Source of the DNA: DATGKK01 sp035294725 | GTDB taxonomy: Bacteria; Actinomycetota; Acidimicrobiia; Acidimicrobiales; Bog-793 | Reading direction: 5' to 3' | Length of the DNA: 16,262 bases | NCBI GenBank assembly: GCA_035294725.1 | Contig: DATGKK010000046.1 | Location: 1 to 16,262, forward strand | In this document: positions 1 through 7,065 of the stretch, in pieces | How the letters are laid out: each line of letters opens with the position of its first letter | Position numbering within the stretch: position 1 is the first letter of the stretch | Program-made: the position numbers and the translations under genes | The notes under the pieces: generated by a model | The model's database searches: none | Told to the model about the DNA's origin: nothing | Seen by the model: only the letters and a program-made list of their open reading frames with translations

Positions 1-149
1 AGCGGCACCGAGCGGGGGCGAGGGAGCGTGACCGTGTCGAGGCCGTTGCCTCGGTCGTCCTCGTGGCGATGGCCAAGCGGCGCCACCGTGAGCAGGGTCG
101 CAGCGGCGAGCGCCGTGAGCACGAGGGCGATGCCGAGCGCGGCGTGCAT
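1..149 (-). CDS. Partial membrane-anchored or secreted protein, N-terminus only
   Basis: Only the first 49 or so codons are present; the gene continues past the left edge. From the ATG at 149 the product begins MHAALGIALVLTALAAATLL, which is an uncleaved membrane anchor or a signal peptide, followed by a charged stretch (GHRHEDDRGNG) and a Pro/Arg-containing segment. A GTG three codons upstream (158) is an alternative start; neither start has a clear ribosome binding site. The gene begins 17-26 bases after the stop of the HlyD-like gene on the same strand, so it is probably the next cistron of the same operon and may act in export or surface assembly. The family cannot be named from this fragment. 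The open frame plus hydrophobic start supports a real gene, but the evidence is modest. Confidence 0.5.
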   Translation of the reverse strand, partial: MHAALGIALVLTALAAATLLTVAPLGHRHEDDRGNGLDTVTLPRPRSVP

Positions 150-175
150 GCTGGCCACGAGTCGTGAGGCGACGG

Positions 176-1585
176 TCAGCCGAGCCGGAGCGTCCCGCTC
201 ATACCCGGCAGCGTCCCGCGCGGCGCTCTCGACAGGAGCCTGAACGTGACCTCGTACTCGAGCGTTGAGCCGGAGTCGATCGCGACCGGCACGATCGCGC
301 TCATCCGGCACCGTTCGCTCAGACCACCGAAGTCCTGGAATTGAAAGACCGCTGCAGCTCCGCGGCGCAGGGAGGTGACCGTGGACTGGGGGATCTCGGC
401 GAGCACCTGCCATCTCCGTCCTGTCACGATGGTGACCACAGGCGCAGACGAGCCGAGCCCGCTCGAGGATGGCCCGCTCGGTTCGGGGAACAGGTGGAAC
501 GACGCCGTAGAGGGGATCGCCTCGCTCCCGAGGCTGTCGCCCCGGACCCCTCCCGGCCCGACGATCTCACCAGGGATGCCGTCGACACGGAGCACGGTGC
601 CCGAGACCGGGGAGCGGAGCGAGAACTGCGCGAGCTTCGCCCGGTCGATGGCAACTGCAAGGCGGGCCTGTGCGAGCTGGAGTCGGGCCTGGCGGATCGC
701 CTCGGCGCTTGCGGGCGTGATACCCGTCCCGGCACTCGAGAGCGCGGCAAGGGCGGCCTCCCGCGAGCTGATGTCGGCGCTGAGCGCGCCTGTACGCTCC
801 TGCGACCGGGTCGCGAGCAGAGCCGACTGCTCTTCGTCGCTCGCGACCTTCGCTTGGGCTCGTTCGACCTCGAGCCTCGCGTCGAGGCAGCGCACCTGCT
901 CGGAGCTGCCTGCAGCAGACGCCGTCGAGCAGGTCAGCGCTTGGAGCTGCTCGGCTGACGTCACGATGGACTGGTCGGCAGAGAGCACGGCAGCCTCCGC
1001 GGTGCGCTGGGCTGTGTACGCAGCTTGCAGTGCGGCAAGGCGCGACCGGTCGGCGGCGATTCGCGAGCGCAAACCGGACTCCTCGGCAGCAAGGCGAGTG
1101 CCGGCCGAGCCGGTGAGAGCCGCAAGATGTGCGGCTGCTGAGGTCAGCGTCGCCGTCGCCAGCAACAGAGCGAGCTGGTCCACCTTGTTGGACTGCACAG
1201 CGAGGATCTGCCCAGCTCTCACGTGCTCGCCCGGCCTCACCTCGATCGACAGCAACGGTGCGCTCTGCTGGAAGGAGAGGTCCACGAGGTTGGCCGGGAC
1301 AATCACTGCGGAGTACGTGCCGGCCGAGGCCTCGTTCACGAGGTAGACGGCCGCTCCGAGGAGTGCGATCAATAGCGCCACGACAAGGCTCGCCACGACG
1401 ATACGCCGCGGGCTCGCTCGCAGGCCGCCCCCGTATGCCACGGTCTCTGCCCGGGACCCACGATCGACCGGCGCCGGTGCCGGCGACGGCTCGAAAGCGC
1501 GGAACCCGGGAATGGTCTCGGTCGTCGCGTCCTCTCCAGGACGGAAGACGACCATCTCCTCGGTTTCGCCCCCAGGGCTTGACAT
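176..1585 (-). CDS. HlyD-like membrane-fusion (adaptor) protein
   Basis: This 469-residue protein has the layout of periplasmic adaptor/membrane-fusion proteins. Residues 1-60 are polar and probably cytoplasmic. Residues 61-83 form one membrane segment. Residues 107-133 are a first biotinyl-lipoyl half-motif (IEVRPGEHVRAGQILAV). Residues 135-320 are an Ala/Leu/Arg/Gln-rich alpha-helical hairpin, and residues 321-345 a second lipoyl half (FSLRSPVSGTVLRVDGIPGE). A beta-barrel-type domain follows (WQVLAEIPQSTVTSLRRGAAAVF). Cys219 and Cys233 sit near the hairpin turn. The ATG at 1585 is preferred over the longer open frame because it follows a GAGGGGGGGG ribosome binding site and the upstream frame overlaps the flippase gene. 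It lies 41 bases after the flippase stop, so the two are probably co-transcribed. The family normally bridges inner-membrane transporters to outer layers; here a role in polysaccharide export is inferred from neighbours. Confidence 0.85.
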   Translation of the reverse strand: MSSPGGETEEMVVFRPGEDATTETIPGFRAFEPSPAPAPVDRGSRAETVAYGGGLRASPRRIVVASLVVALLIALLGAAVYLVNEASAGTYSAVIVPANLVDLSFQQSAPLLSIEVRPGEHVRAGQILAVQSNKVDQLALLLATATLTSAAAHLAALTGSAGTRLAAEESGLRSRIAADRSRLAALQAAYTAQRTAEAAVLSADQSIVTSAEQLQALTCSTASAAGSSEQVRCLDARLEVERAQAKVASDEEQSALLATRSQERTGALSADISSREAALAALSSAGTGITPASAEAIRQARLQLAQARLAVAIDRAKLAQFSLRSPVSGTVLRVDGIPGEIVGPGGVRGDSLGSEAIPSTASFHLFPEPSGPSSSGLGSSAPVVTIVTGRRWQVLAEIPQSTVTSLRRGAAAVFQFQDFGGLSERCRMSAIVPVAIDSGSTLEYEVTFRLLSRAPRGTLPGMSGTLRLG

Positions 1586-1626
1586 CGCCCCCCCCTCACT
1601 GCTGCCCGGGGCGAATGATACGTGCT

Positions 1627-3087
1627 CTACGGCTCCGGTGGAAAAGCGCGCCTCGGCGGCCAGTAGATCAGCCTCGCCGCAGCAGCCAGGTAGACGAGCG
1701 CCACCAGAGCGGCTTCGAGGACGACGGCCCACCCGGTGGGACCGAGACCGGCAAGGTGGTCGACGAGGAGCCCGAGACCGGCGAGGGCTGCGCCGGCCGC
1801 TACCAGCCGGGCGACACCGCCGAGCCCTGGCATGAGTGCAGTAGTCGAACGCACCATCCATCCGGAATAGACCACTCCGACGACCTGGCTCACAAGGGCG
1901 GCAGCTCCGGCACCGTCGATCCCCCACAGCGGTATGGCGACGAGATTGCAGGCAATATTCGAGCCGAGCACGAGCAGGTTAGTGCGTAAGAAGAGGCGCG
2001 GCATGGAGAGCAGGTAGCCCACGGTTACGAAGACCGCGGTGAGGAAGTTGAGCGCCGTGGCGGCAAAGAGCAGGGAGGCCGCGGTGCTCGCCTCGAGGTA
2101 GCGAGCTCCGCCGATCACGACGATGATCTCTTTCGAGAACAGGACGCCGATCATGCAGACGAGCACCGCAGCGACCGTCAACACCTCGGCGAGCTGCTGG
2201 ACGAGAGCGCGCCTCCCAGCGGTGTCCTTGCGCATGAAGGTGGGGATGGCCGCCACGGTCACCATCGCCGGCACGGCGCTGAAGAAGGCCGTCATCTGGC
2301 TGGCTAGGCCGAACCAGGCCACGTCGGTTACCGATAGGAACCCCGCCACGAGGAGCGTGTCGAGCTGGTCGTAGATGATCAGGGTCGCCTGGTAGATCCC
2401 AAGCGGTACGGAACTCCTGAGGATCCTCAGCCCCCTCCCGAACCCGAGCCTCAAGGCCGGCCGGCTCATCGGCACCACAACGGCCAAGCCGATGGCCGCC
2501 ATCAGGAGGTCGGTCAATGACTGCACGGCGGCGTAGGCCTCCCCGCTTGCGTGCGCGGCAATGAGGGCAACGACCCCGCTCAAGGGGATGAGGCTGCTCA
2601 CAACGTCGAACAGGGCTCGGACGTCATTGCGCGAGCGAGCCACGAGCACCGCCGACGCTGTGGCGAACAGGGCCGAGAGGGGGATCGTCGGAAGCATGAT
2701 CACAATGAGAAGGAAGACGTTCGCCCGCCCATGGAATGCGATGGCTGCAAGAGCAGCCGCCGCGGCCGTGAGAGTCAGCGAACTGACCGCGGCTCCCACG
2801 AGACCACCGCCGAAGAGAGAACCCGCCTCTTCCCCCGGCCGAGCGAGATCACGGGATAGAAGGTTGCTCACCCCAAAGTCGGCCACGGTCGAGAAGAGAT
2901 TCGCGAAGGCAAGCGCCGTGACGATCGGCCCCCAACCGAGCGGCTCGAAGTAGTGGGCGGCGAGGCGAAGGGCGACGAGGGAGAGGAGCGCACCCGCGGA
3001 TCGCCCCGCGAACCGGGTCGCGGCGTTGTAGCTGATCCGGTCGCGAACCGAGCGCGCCGAGTCGCTTACCTTCCGCTCCTCAGTCAC
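1627..3087 (-). CDS. Wzx/PST-type polysaccharide (oligosaccharide) flippase
   Basis: This 486-residue protein is almost entirely hydrophobic, with roughly 12-14 predicted membrane segments. Its N-terminal region is typical of the polysaccharide transport/MOP flippase superfamily: a polar start, then a helix containing YNAATRFAGRSAGALLSLVALRL, then the conserved-type patch TVADFGVSNLLSRDLAR. Proteins of this family move lipid-linked sugar repeat units across the cytoplasmic membrane. The start is GTG (3087-3085), which shares GTGA with the stop of the upstream glycosyltransferase, giving a 4-base overlap and implying translational coupling. The frame is intact to a TAG at 1627 and the length is normal for the family. 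The cargo cannot be told from sequence. Because the coupled upstream glycosyltransferase is broken, expression of this gene may be reduced. Confidence 0.88.
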   Translation of the reverse strand: MTEERKVSDSARSVRDRISYNAATRFAGRSAGALLSLVALRLAAHYFEPLGWGPIVTALAFANLFSTVADFGVSNLLSRDLARPGEEAGSLFGGGLVGAAVSSLTLTAAAAALAAIAFHGRANVFLLIVIMLPTIPLSALFATASAVLVARSRNDVRALFDVVSSLIPLSGVVALIAAHASGEAYAAVQSLTDLLMAAIGLAVVVPMSRPALRLGFGRGLRILRSSVPLGIYQATLIIYDQLDTLLVAGFLSVTDVAWFGLASQMTAFFSAVPAMVTVAAIPTFMRKDTAGRRALVQQLAEVLTVAAVLVCMIGVLFSKEIIVVIGGARYLEASTAASLLFAATALNFLTAVFVTVGYLLSMPRLFLRTNLLVLGSNIACNLVAIPLWGIDGAGAAALVSQVVGVVYSGWMVRSTTALMPGLGGVARLVAAGAALAGLGLLVDHLAGLGPTGWAVVLEAALVALVYLAAAARLIYWPPRRAFPPEP

Positions 3088-4186
3088 TGCGAGGCTGCGG
3101 CGCGACGGCCTGCAAGGAGCAGCTCACGAGCCGGATCCCGGAAGCCGGGCAGGCTGCAGGCGGAGGAAGAAGCCCCGTAGGCACGACATCCGTAGGGGGA
3201 CAGGAGCTCAGGGTCGTTCGCGAGCTCGTCCGCCACCTCGACAAGGTCGTCGACCGATCGCCAGGTCCTCCCTACCTCGGGCGCGACGATCTCGATCTGG
3301 CCACCGTCGGACAACACCGCCGGCCCCACTGGCCGACTCATCGCCTCCACGGTCGACATGCCGAAGTTCTCGGCCCGCTCCGGATGCCGGGCCGGCCTCC
3401 AGAAGCCTGCCCCGTGCGAGTAGATATTCGATGCCCGGTACAGCTCGTCCAACGCAGAGGGCACGAGGTTGAGGGCGAGGCCGACGTTGATGCCTTCTGC
3501 AGAACGCCGCCGGGACTCGACGAGCGCCCTCGACCTAGCGTCCGGAGCCACGACGCCGACGCGCACGAGCCGCCAGTCGTAACGGGTCGGAGGCGCAAGA
3601 CGCCGGAACGCTTCGACAAGCAGATCCTGACGCTTCACTTGGCTGTCCCCGAAGAACCGGGCGCCAGAAAGGATCTGCGGCTCCTTCCTGGACAGTAGCT
3701 CCTCGAGTCGGAGCCGGTCTGCGGCGGCCTCAGGATCTCGGCGTCGACTCCCCAGCGTCGACGCAGCCAGCCGCGAACGAACTCGAAGAAGACGACGAAC
3801 TCGTACCCGCTGAGGGCGCGCCGGGGCGGTCCGGTGCGGAGCCGGTTGCGCGGGTGGCGCCATGCACGGAGGCGATCCGCACTGTCGGCAGGGAACTGGA
3901 CGATCGCAATCGAACGCCCTGCGGCGTTCGGCATCGGCAACCGAAGAGTGAGATGGACGAACAGGTCGTACGCGGCGGTTTCTTTCTGCAACGCGCTTCG
4001 CGGGATCTGGACGACGGGGTACCGGAGCGGGAAGCCGAGACGCTCCATTCGCTCACCGCTAGGGAGCTCAGTGGCCCCGATCGTCACCTCGCCCGCGCTC
4101 GCGATCGCCTCCGCGAGTGCGTAGAGATAGCGCTCGCCACCGCCGAGAGCCGTCAGCCAGTCGCTATCGAGCAGGAGCTTTGACAC
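3084..4186 (-). pseudogene. Frameshifted GT4-family glycosyltransferase
   Basis: Two adjacent minus-strand frames each encode half of one GT4-type glycosyltransferase. The N-terminal half starts at GTG 4186 (VSKLLLDSDWLTALGGGERY, a GT4-like glycine-rich start) and runs to WGVDAEILRPP near 3722. The homologous reading continues one frame over (ADRLRLEELLSRKEPQIL, then FFGDSQVKRQDLLVEAFRRL) to a TGA at 3084. The C-terminal half keeps family landmarks: HPERAENFGMSTVEAMS, which supplies the acceptor/nucleotide-site Glu, and VLSDGGQIEIV. A single missing base between about 3718 and 3728 explains the switch, and no slippery heptamer is visible there. Several normally conserved stretches also look altered (for example SGARFF where SVGRFF-like residues are usual), which suggests true decay rather than one sequencing error; this comparison is from memory of the family. 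Its end overlaps the flippase start. Confidence 0.78.
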
Positions 4187-4352
4187 ACGTAAACCGCCAG
4201 CTGAGATCGAGTGCCACCACGAACGCGCTCTGCTCGGCGAGTGAAAAGGAGTGGACCCCACGGGCGCTGCCGACGTCGAGCACGCGGCGCGCCACGGAAG
4301 GTCCTCGCGCGGACGGCAGCTCGACGTCACGCTGCGTCGTCACGCCCGACAC
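4164..4352 (-). pseudogene. Truncated SAM-dependent methyltransferase remnant
   Basis: This 62-codon open frame begins at GTG 4352 and contains a recognisable class I methyltransferase motif I region: RRVLDVGSARGVHSFSLAEQ followed by FVVALDLS, matching the usual VLDVGCGxGxHSxxLAxxGxxVxxxDLS pattern. After that motif the sequence runs directly into the start of the glycosyltransferase gene (GTG 4186) and stops at 4164 inside it. A complete methyltransferase would need about 150 more residues, so most of the gene is missing. Polysaccharide clusters often carry a methyltransferase beside a glycosyltransferase, so an internal deletion joining the two is a reasonable reading. It could alternatively be a chance resemblance in a short frame, but the order and spacing of the motif residues make that less likely. 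Confidence 0.55.
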
Positions 4353-4430
4353 CGTACTTGGATCACCGGGTCCGACGGGGTACCTGCGGAATGCCCCCCC
4401 GAAGGAAGGCGACCGGGAGCGGCGATGGTC

Positions 4431-5168
4431 TCAGCTCGACTCGAGCACCTCGAGATCGCGCATGGTGTAGCGATGGTGCTCGTACTCCTCGTTGAGGAGC
4501 ACGTGAAGAGCGTGCAGCACCGAGTGCTCGCCGCTCGGATGGCCGGGAGTGTCTGGCGCGAAGCGCCGCTCGGAGAGCTCGGCGTCGGTGAGTTGGTCCA
4601 ACGTGGACCGGACGGACTGCTGGCGGGCCGCCCGCACCAGGAGGACCTCGGGGAGGCTCGGAGCGGCGGCCAGGTCGACACCGACAGAGGCCGCCCACTC
4701 GGCCTCGACTCCGGACCAGGGAAGTCCCCAAGGGTGGTAGGGATGCGGATGGAGCAGGATCGCACGCGAGAGCCAGCAGTCGGTGGCAAAGACGAGGTGA
4801 CGCAGGGTCTCGACGACGCTCCACTCGCCGTCGACACGCTCGTGCTGTCGTTCCTCGGGCAGAGCAGCGGCGCGGGCGGTCGCCTCGGCCCAGCGCTCCT
4901 CCACCATGGACCATGCCGTTCTCAGGCCCGTCACGTCAGTTGCGCGTAGCATCGCCCGCTCGGGCTCCCGTCGCTCGAGCTCGGCGCGCACGAGCGGCTC
5001 CACCTCGACGCCGTTCAGCAGCAGACCCTCGATGTCACCCGAGATGTCTGCGTTGGCCAGGAAGGCGTCGGTCAGCTTCGCACCCTCAAGGTCGACACCG
5101 TGCAGCCTCACGCCTGACATGTCGACGTTCTCGATCCTGATTCCCTTTTGGAACGGCTGCTCGCTCAT
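4431..5168 (-). CDS. DinB-fold protein with N-terminal pentapeptide repeats
   Basis: This 245-residue protein has two parts. Residues 15-44 read as six consecutive pentapeptide-type units (VDMSG, VRLHG, VDLEG, AKLTD, AFLAN, ADISG). Residues of about 80-245 form a DinB-like four-helix domain: an amphipathic helix with TAWSMVEERW, then DGEWSVVETLRHLVFATDCW with candidate metal ligand His124, and near the C-terminus NEEYEHHRY with candidate ligands His231/His232. DinB/YfiT-fold proteins bind a divalent metal and include thiol-dependent transferases and stress-induced proteins; the substrate here is unknown. The start is ATG 5168. The gene is transcribed divergently from serS, with a 155-base shared intergenic region, and shows no sign of belonging to the polysaccharide cluster downstream of it. 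Confidence 0.83.
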   Translation of the reverse strand: MSEQPFQKGIRIENVDMSGVRLHGVDLEGAKLTDAFLANADISGDIEGLLLNGVEVEPLVRAELERREPERAMLRATDVTGLRTAWSMVEERWAEATARAAALPEERQHERVDGEWSVVETLRHLVFATDCWLSRAILLHPHPYHPWGLPWSGVEAEWAASVGVDLAAAPSLPEVLLVRAARQQSVRSTLDQLTDAELSERRFAPDTPGHPSGEHSVLHALHVLLNEEYEHHRYTMRDLEVLESS

Positions 5169-5284
5169 GGGGTACCCCCAACCACGTCCTGTCGCCCGCC
5201 TCCGACGCCAGCGTAGGGCATCGCCTCCTCATCGAGGAAGCCTCGCCAATCCCCGCTCGGCAAAGGATGCGGGCGGCAGCCGCG

Positions 5285-5316
5285 TAAGCTCCCGGGCCAC
5301 CAGGCCCGAACGAGGA
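5285..5316 (+). promoter_or_regulatory. serS leader: possible -10 box, hairpin and ribosome binding site
   Basis: TAAGCT at 5285-5290 fits the TANNNT form of a -10 element, but no convincing -35 is seen. A short perfect hairpin follows (CGGGCC at 5293-5298, loop ACCA, GGCCCG at 5303-5308). A strong Shine-Dalgarno tract, GAGGAAGGA, begins at 5312 and decides the GTG start of serS. The hairpin could influence initiation, but a 6-bp GC stem is not rare in DNA of this composition. Confidence 0.3.
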
Positions 5317-5323
5317 AGGAAGC

Positions 5324-6586
5324 GTGCTCGACGCCAAGTTCATCCGGGACAACCAAGATCTCGTCCGCAAGGCGGCGCGGGACAAGGGAGTCGAGTTCGA
5401 CGTCGACCGAGTCGTCGAGCTGGCCGAGGCAGTCCGGGCAGCACAGGTTCGCGTCGACGAGCACAACCGGCTCCGTCGCGAGCTCTCGAACCAGTTCCGC
5501 GGCGCCGACGAGGCTGGTCGTGCGGAGCTGCGGCGCCGTTCCGCGGAGAACGACGCCGCGCTGAAAGCGTCGCGTGCCGAGCTCGACGAGCTGCGCCGGG
5601 CGCTTGACGACCTCCTGCTGCTCGCCCCGAACCTCCCATGGGAAGGAGCCCCAGTCGGCCCGGGTGAAGAGGACAACGTCGTGATCCGTACCTGGGGGGA
5701 GCCGCCGGACCACCCCTTCGAACCGAAGGATCACGTCGAGCTGTTGGAGACGCGCAGTTGGGCGTACTTCGAACCCGCGAGGAGAGCGGCCGGCGACCGC
5801 GCCTACGCGCTTCGGGGCGATGCCGTGCTGCTCGAGCGGGCGATGCACTCGCTCGCCATCGACCTGCTCACTGAGCGGGGCTTTGAGCTCGTGACCGTCC
5901 CGGCCCTCGTGCAGCGGGAGGCCCTCGTAGGGACTGGCTTTTTGCCCGGTCACGGCGAGGAGATCTACTTCCTCGAGCGCGACGGCGCCTACCTGGCCGG
6001 GACCGCCGAGGTCGGGCTCGTCGGCATGGCGAGCGGAGAGATCTTCGACGTGCGGGCACTGCCGATCCGGTTCGCGGGCATCTCGCCCTGTTTCCGGAGG
6101 GAGGTCGGCAGCGCCAGTCGCGACGTCCGCGGACTGCTTCGCGTCCACCAGTTCGAGAAGGTGGAGCAGTTCGTGATCTGCGAGGCCGACCCGGACGAGT
6201 CGGCACGCTGGCACGGCCGCCTCCTCGACTCGGCAGAGACGATCCTCCAACTCCTAGAGCTTCCCTACCAGGTCGTCGAGACGTCCACCGGCGACATGGG
6301 GCTCGGAAAGTTCCGCATGAACGACATCAACACCTGGTTCCCGTCGCTCGGGACGTACCGCGAGACGCATTCGTGCTCGACACTGCACGACTGGCAGGCG
6401 CGACGAGCGAACATCCGGTACCGCGATGCCGAGGGAACTGTGCGCTTTGCCCACACCCTGAACAACACCGCGGTTGCCACGCCCCGGCTGCTCGCCGCCT
6501 TCGTCGAGAACCACCAGCAGGCCGATGGATCAGTGGAGCTCCCGGTTGCCATACGCCCCTACCTTGGCGGCCGCGAGCGCCTGTAG
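5324..6586 (+). CDS. serS: Seryl-tRNA synthetase
   Basis: This full-length 420-residue class II synthetase charges tRNA-Ser with serine in the cytosol. Residues 1-100 form the long antiparallel coiled-coil arm that binds the tRNA-Ser variable arm. The catalytic core carries GTAEV (226-230, serine recognition), motif 2 FRREVGSASRDVRGLLRVHQF (257-277) and THSCSTLHDWQARR (348-361). Motif 3 reads LNNTAVATPR (379-388), the form I recall from Thermus thermophilus SerRS, rather than the more common LNGSGLAVGR. The start is GTG, supported by GAGGAAGGA seven bases upstream and by the canonical MLDAKFIRDN opening. Translation ends at 6586. The gene is intact and is the best conserved in the window. A tRNA-Ser(GCT) gene, one of its substrates, lies about 5.7 kb downstream. 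Confidence 0.98.
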   Translation: MLDAKFIRDNQDLVRKAARDKGVEFDVDRVVELAEAVRAAQVRVDEHNRLRRELSNQFRGADEAGRAELRRRSAENDAALKASRAELDELRRALDDLLLLAPNLPWEGAPVGPGEEDNVVIRTWGEPPDHPFEPKDHVELLETRSWAYFEPARRAAGDRAYALRGDAVLLERAMHSLAIDLLTERGFELVTVPALVQREALVGTGFLPGHGEEIYFLERDGAYLAGTAEVGLVGMASGEIFDVRALPIRFAGISPCFRREVGSASRDVRGLLRVHQFEKVEQFVICEADPDESARWHGRLLDSAETILQLLELPYQVVETSTGDMGLGKFRMNDINTWFPSLGTYRETHSCSTLHDWQARRANIRYRDAEGTVRFAHTLNNTAVATPRLLAAFVENHQQADGSVELPVAIRPYLGGRERL

Positions 6587-6640
6587 ACATCGACGGCATG
6601 CTGCTGGCCTCAGGCCTGCGCTACTTATCGGTCTGTAGAC
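6581..6640 (+). repeat. CTGTAGAC direct repeat, 52 bases apart
   Basis: The octamer CTGTAGAC occurs at 6581-6588, overlapping the serS stop codon, and again at 6633-6640, in the centre of the inverted repeat before the XRE gene. The start-to-start distance of 52 bases is close to five helical turns. It may be an auxiliary half-site for the same regulator; it may also be chance. Confidence 0.3.
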
Positions 6641-6650
6641 CCAGAAGTAG
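6621..6650. promoter_or_regulatory. 30-base inverted repeat, likely operator for the XRE regulator
   Basis: The sequence is symmetric around a 2-base centre: CTACTT, ATC, GGTCT, GT, AGACC, CAG, AAGTAG. Twelve of fourteen arm positions are complementary. It ends 20 bases before the GTG of the small helix-turn-helix gene at 6671. TACTTA at 6622-6627 resembles a -10 element, so a bound protein would cover the promoter, as expected for autoregulation. It is not followed by a T-run, so a serS intrinsic terminator is less likely, although a stem-loop in the serS 3' end is possible. Confidence 0.5.
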
Positions 6651-6670
6651 CACCGCCCCATCGTGGCGGC

Positions 6671-6910
6671 GTGGAAGGAGAGCTCCAGCGACGGCTGGGC
6701 CGGCAGCTGCGCCGGCGCCGACTCGAGCTCGGGCTCAGCCAGGAGGCATTCGCTGACGTGCTCGACGTGCACCGGACCTACATGGGGGGCATCGAGCGCG
6801 GTGAGCGGAATCTCACGTTGAGGACGGTCGAGCGGCTCGCCGAGCGGCTCGGCGTCGACCCGCTCGACCTGATGAGCCACGACGCCACCGAGGCTCACCG
6901 GCCCTCCTGA
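6671..6910 (+). CDS. Small XRE-family helix-turn-helix regulator
   Basis: This 79-residue protein is essentially one Cro/C1-type DNA-binding domain. Residues 14-22 are a basic helix (RRRRLELGL), SQEAFADVL (23-31) is helix 2, and HRTYMGGIERGER (34-46) is the recognition helix and following turn. LRTVERLAERLGVDPLDLM (50-68) closes the fold. It has no effector domain and resembles controller-type regulators of about 80 residues. The GTG start at 6671 lacks a good ribosome binding site, so the start is less certain than the domain. It lies 84 bases after serS on the same strand and just downstream of a 30-base inverted repeat, which suggests autoregulation. The next gene on the strand is a coiled-coil hypothetical protein 155 bases on. 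No restriction-modification or toxin gene is adjacent. Confidence 0.82.
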   Translation: MEGELQRRLGRQLRRRRLELGLSQEAFADVLDVHRTYMGGIERGERNLTLRTVERLAERLGVDPLDLMSHDATEAHRPS

Positions 6911-7065
6911 CCGGCACCGGCAATGCCGCTGGGCACGGCGGGGCAGCAATCGTCACACCCCAGCCGTAGCCTCTCGGCGCGCGCAGGCGCCGTCGCGCTC
7001 TCGGGCAGCAGGCCCCTCGACCGATGCCCGGATGCCTCGGTCGGTGACCAGGAGGCGGGAGCGGG

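Noticed and set aside
341..1346. Long plus-strand frames over the adaptor gene
   Set aside because: They are Arg/Ser/Ala-rich shadows of the minus-strand HlyD-like gene, which has clear domain structure.
3718..3730. Programmed ribosomal frameshift in the glycosyltransferase
   Set aside because: No slippery heptamer or downstream structure typical of such sites is present; simple mutation or sequence error is more likely.
4386..4430. C7 tract and GA-rich stretch between the DinB and methyltransferase-remnant genes
   Set aside because: It is a short homopolymer outside any gene, with no repeat or stem around it that would give it a role.
5165..6250. 361-codon minus-strand frame opposite serS
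   Set aside because: It is a mirror frame of a highly conserved synthetase gene and has no domain of its own.
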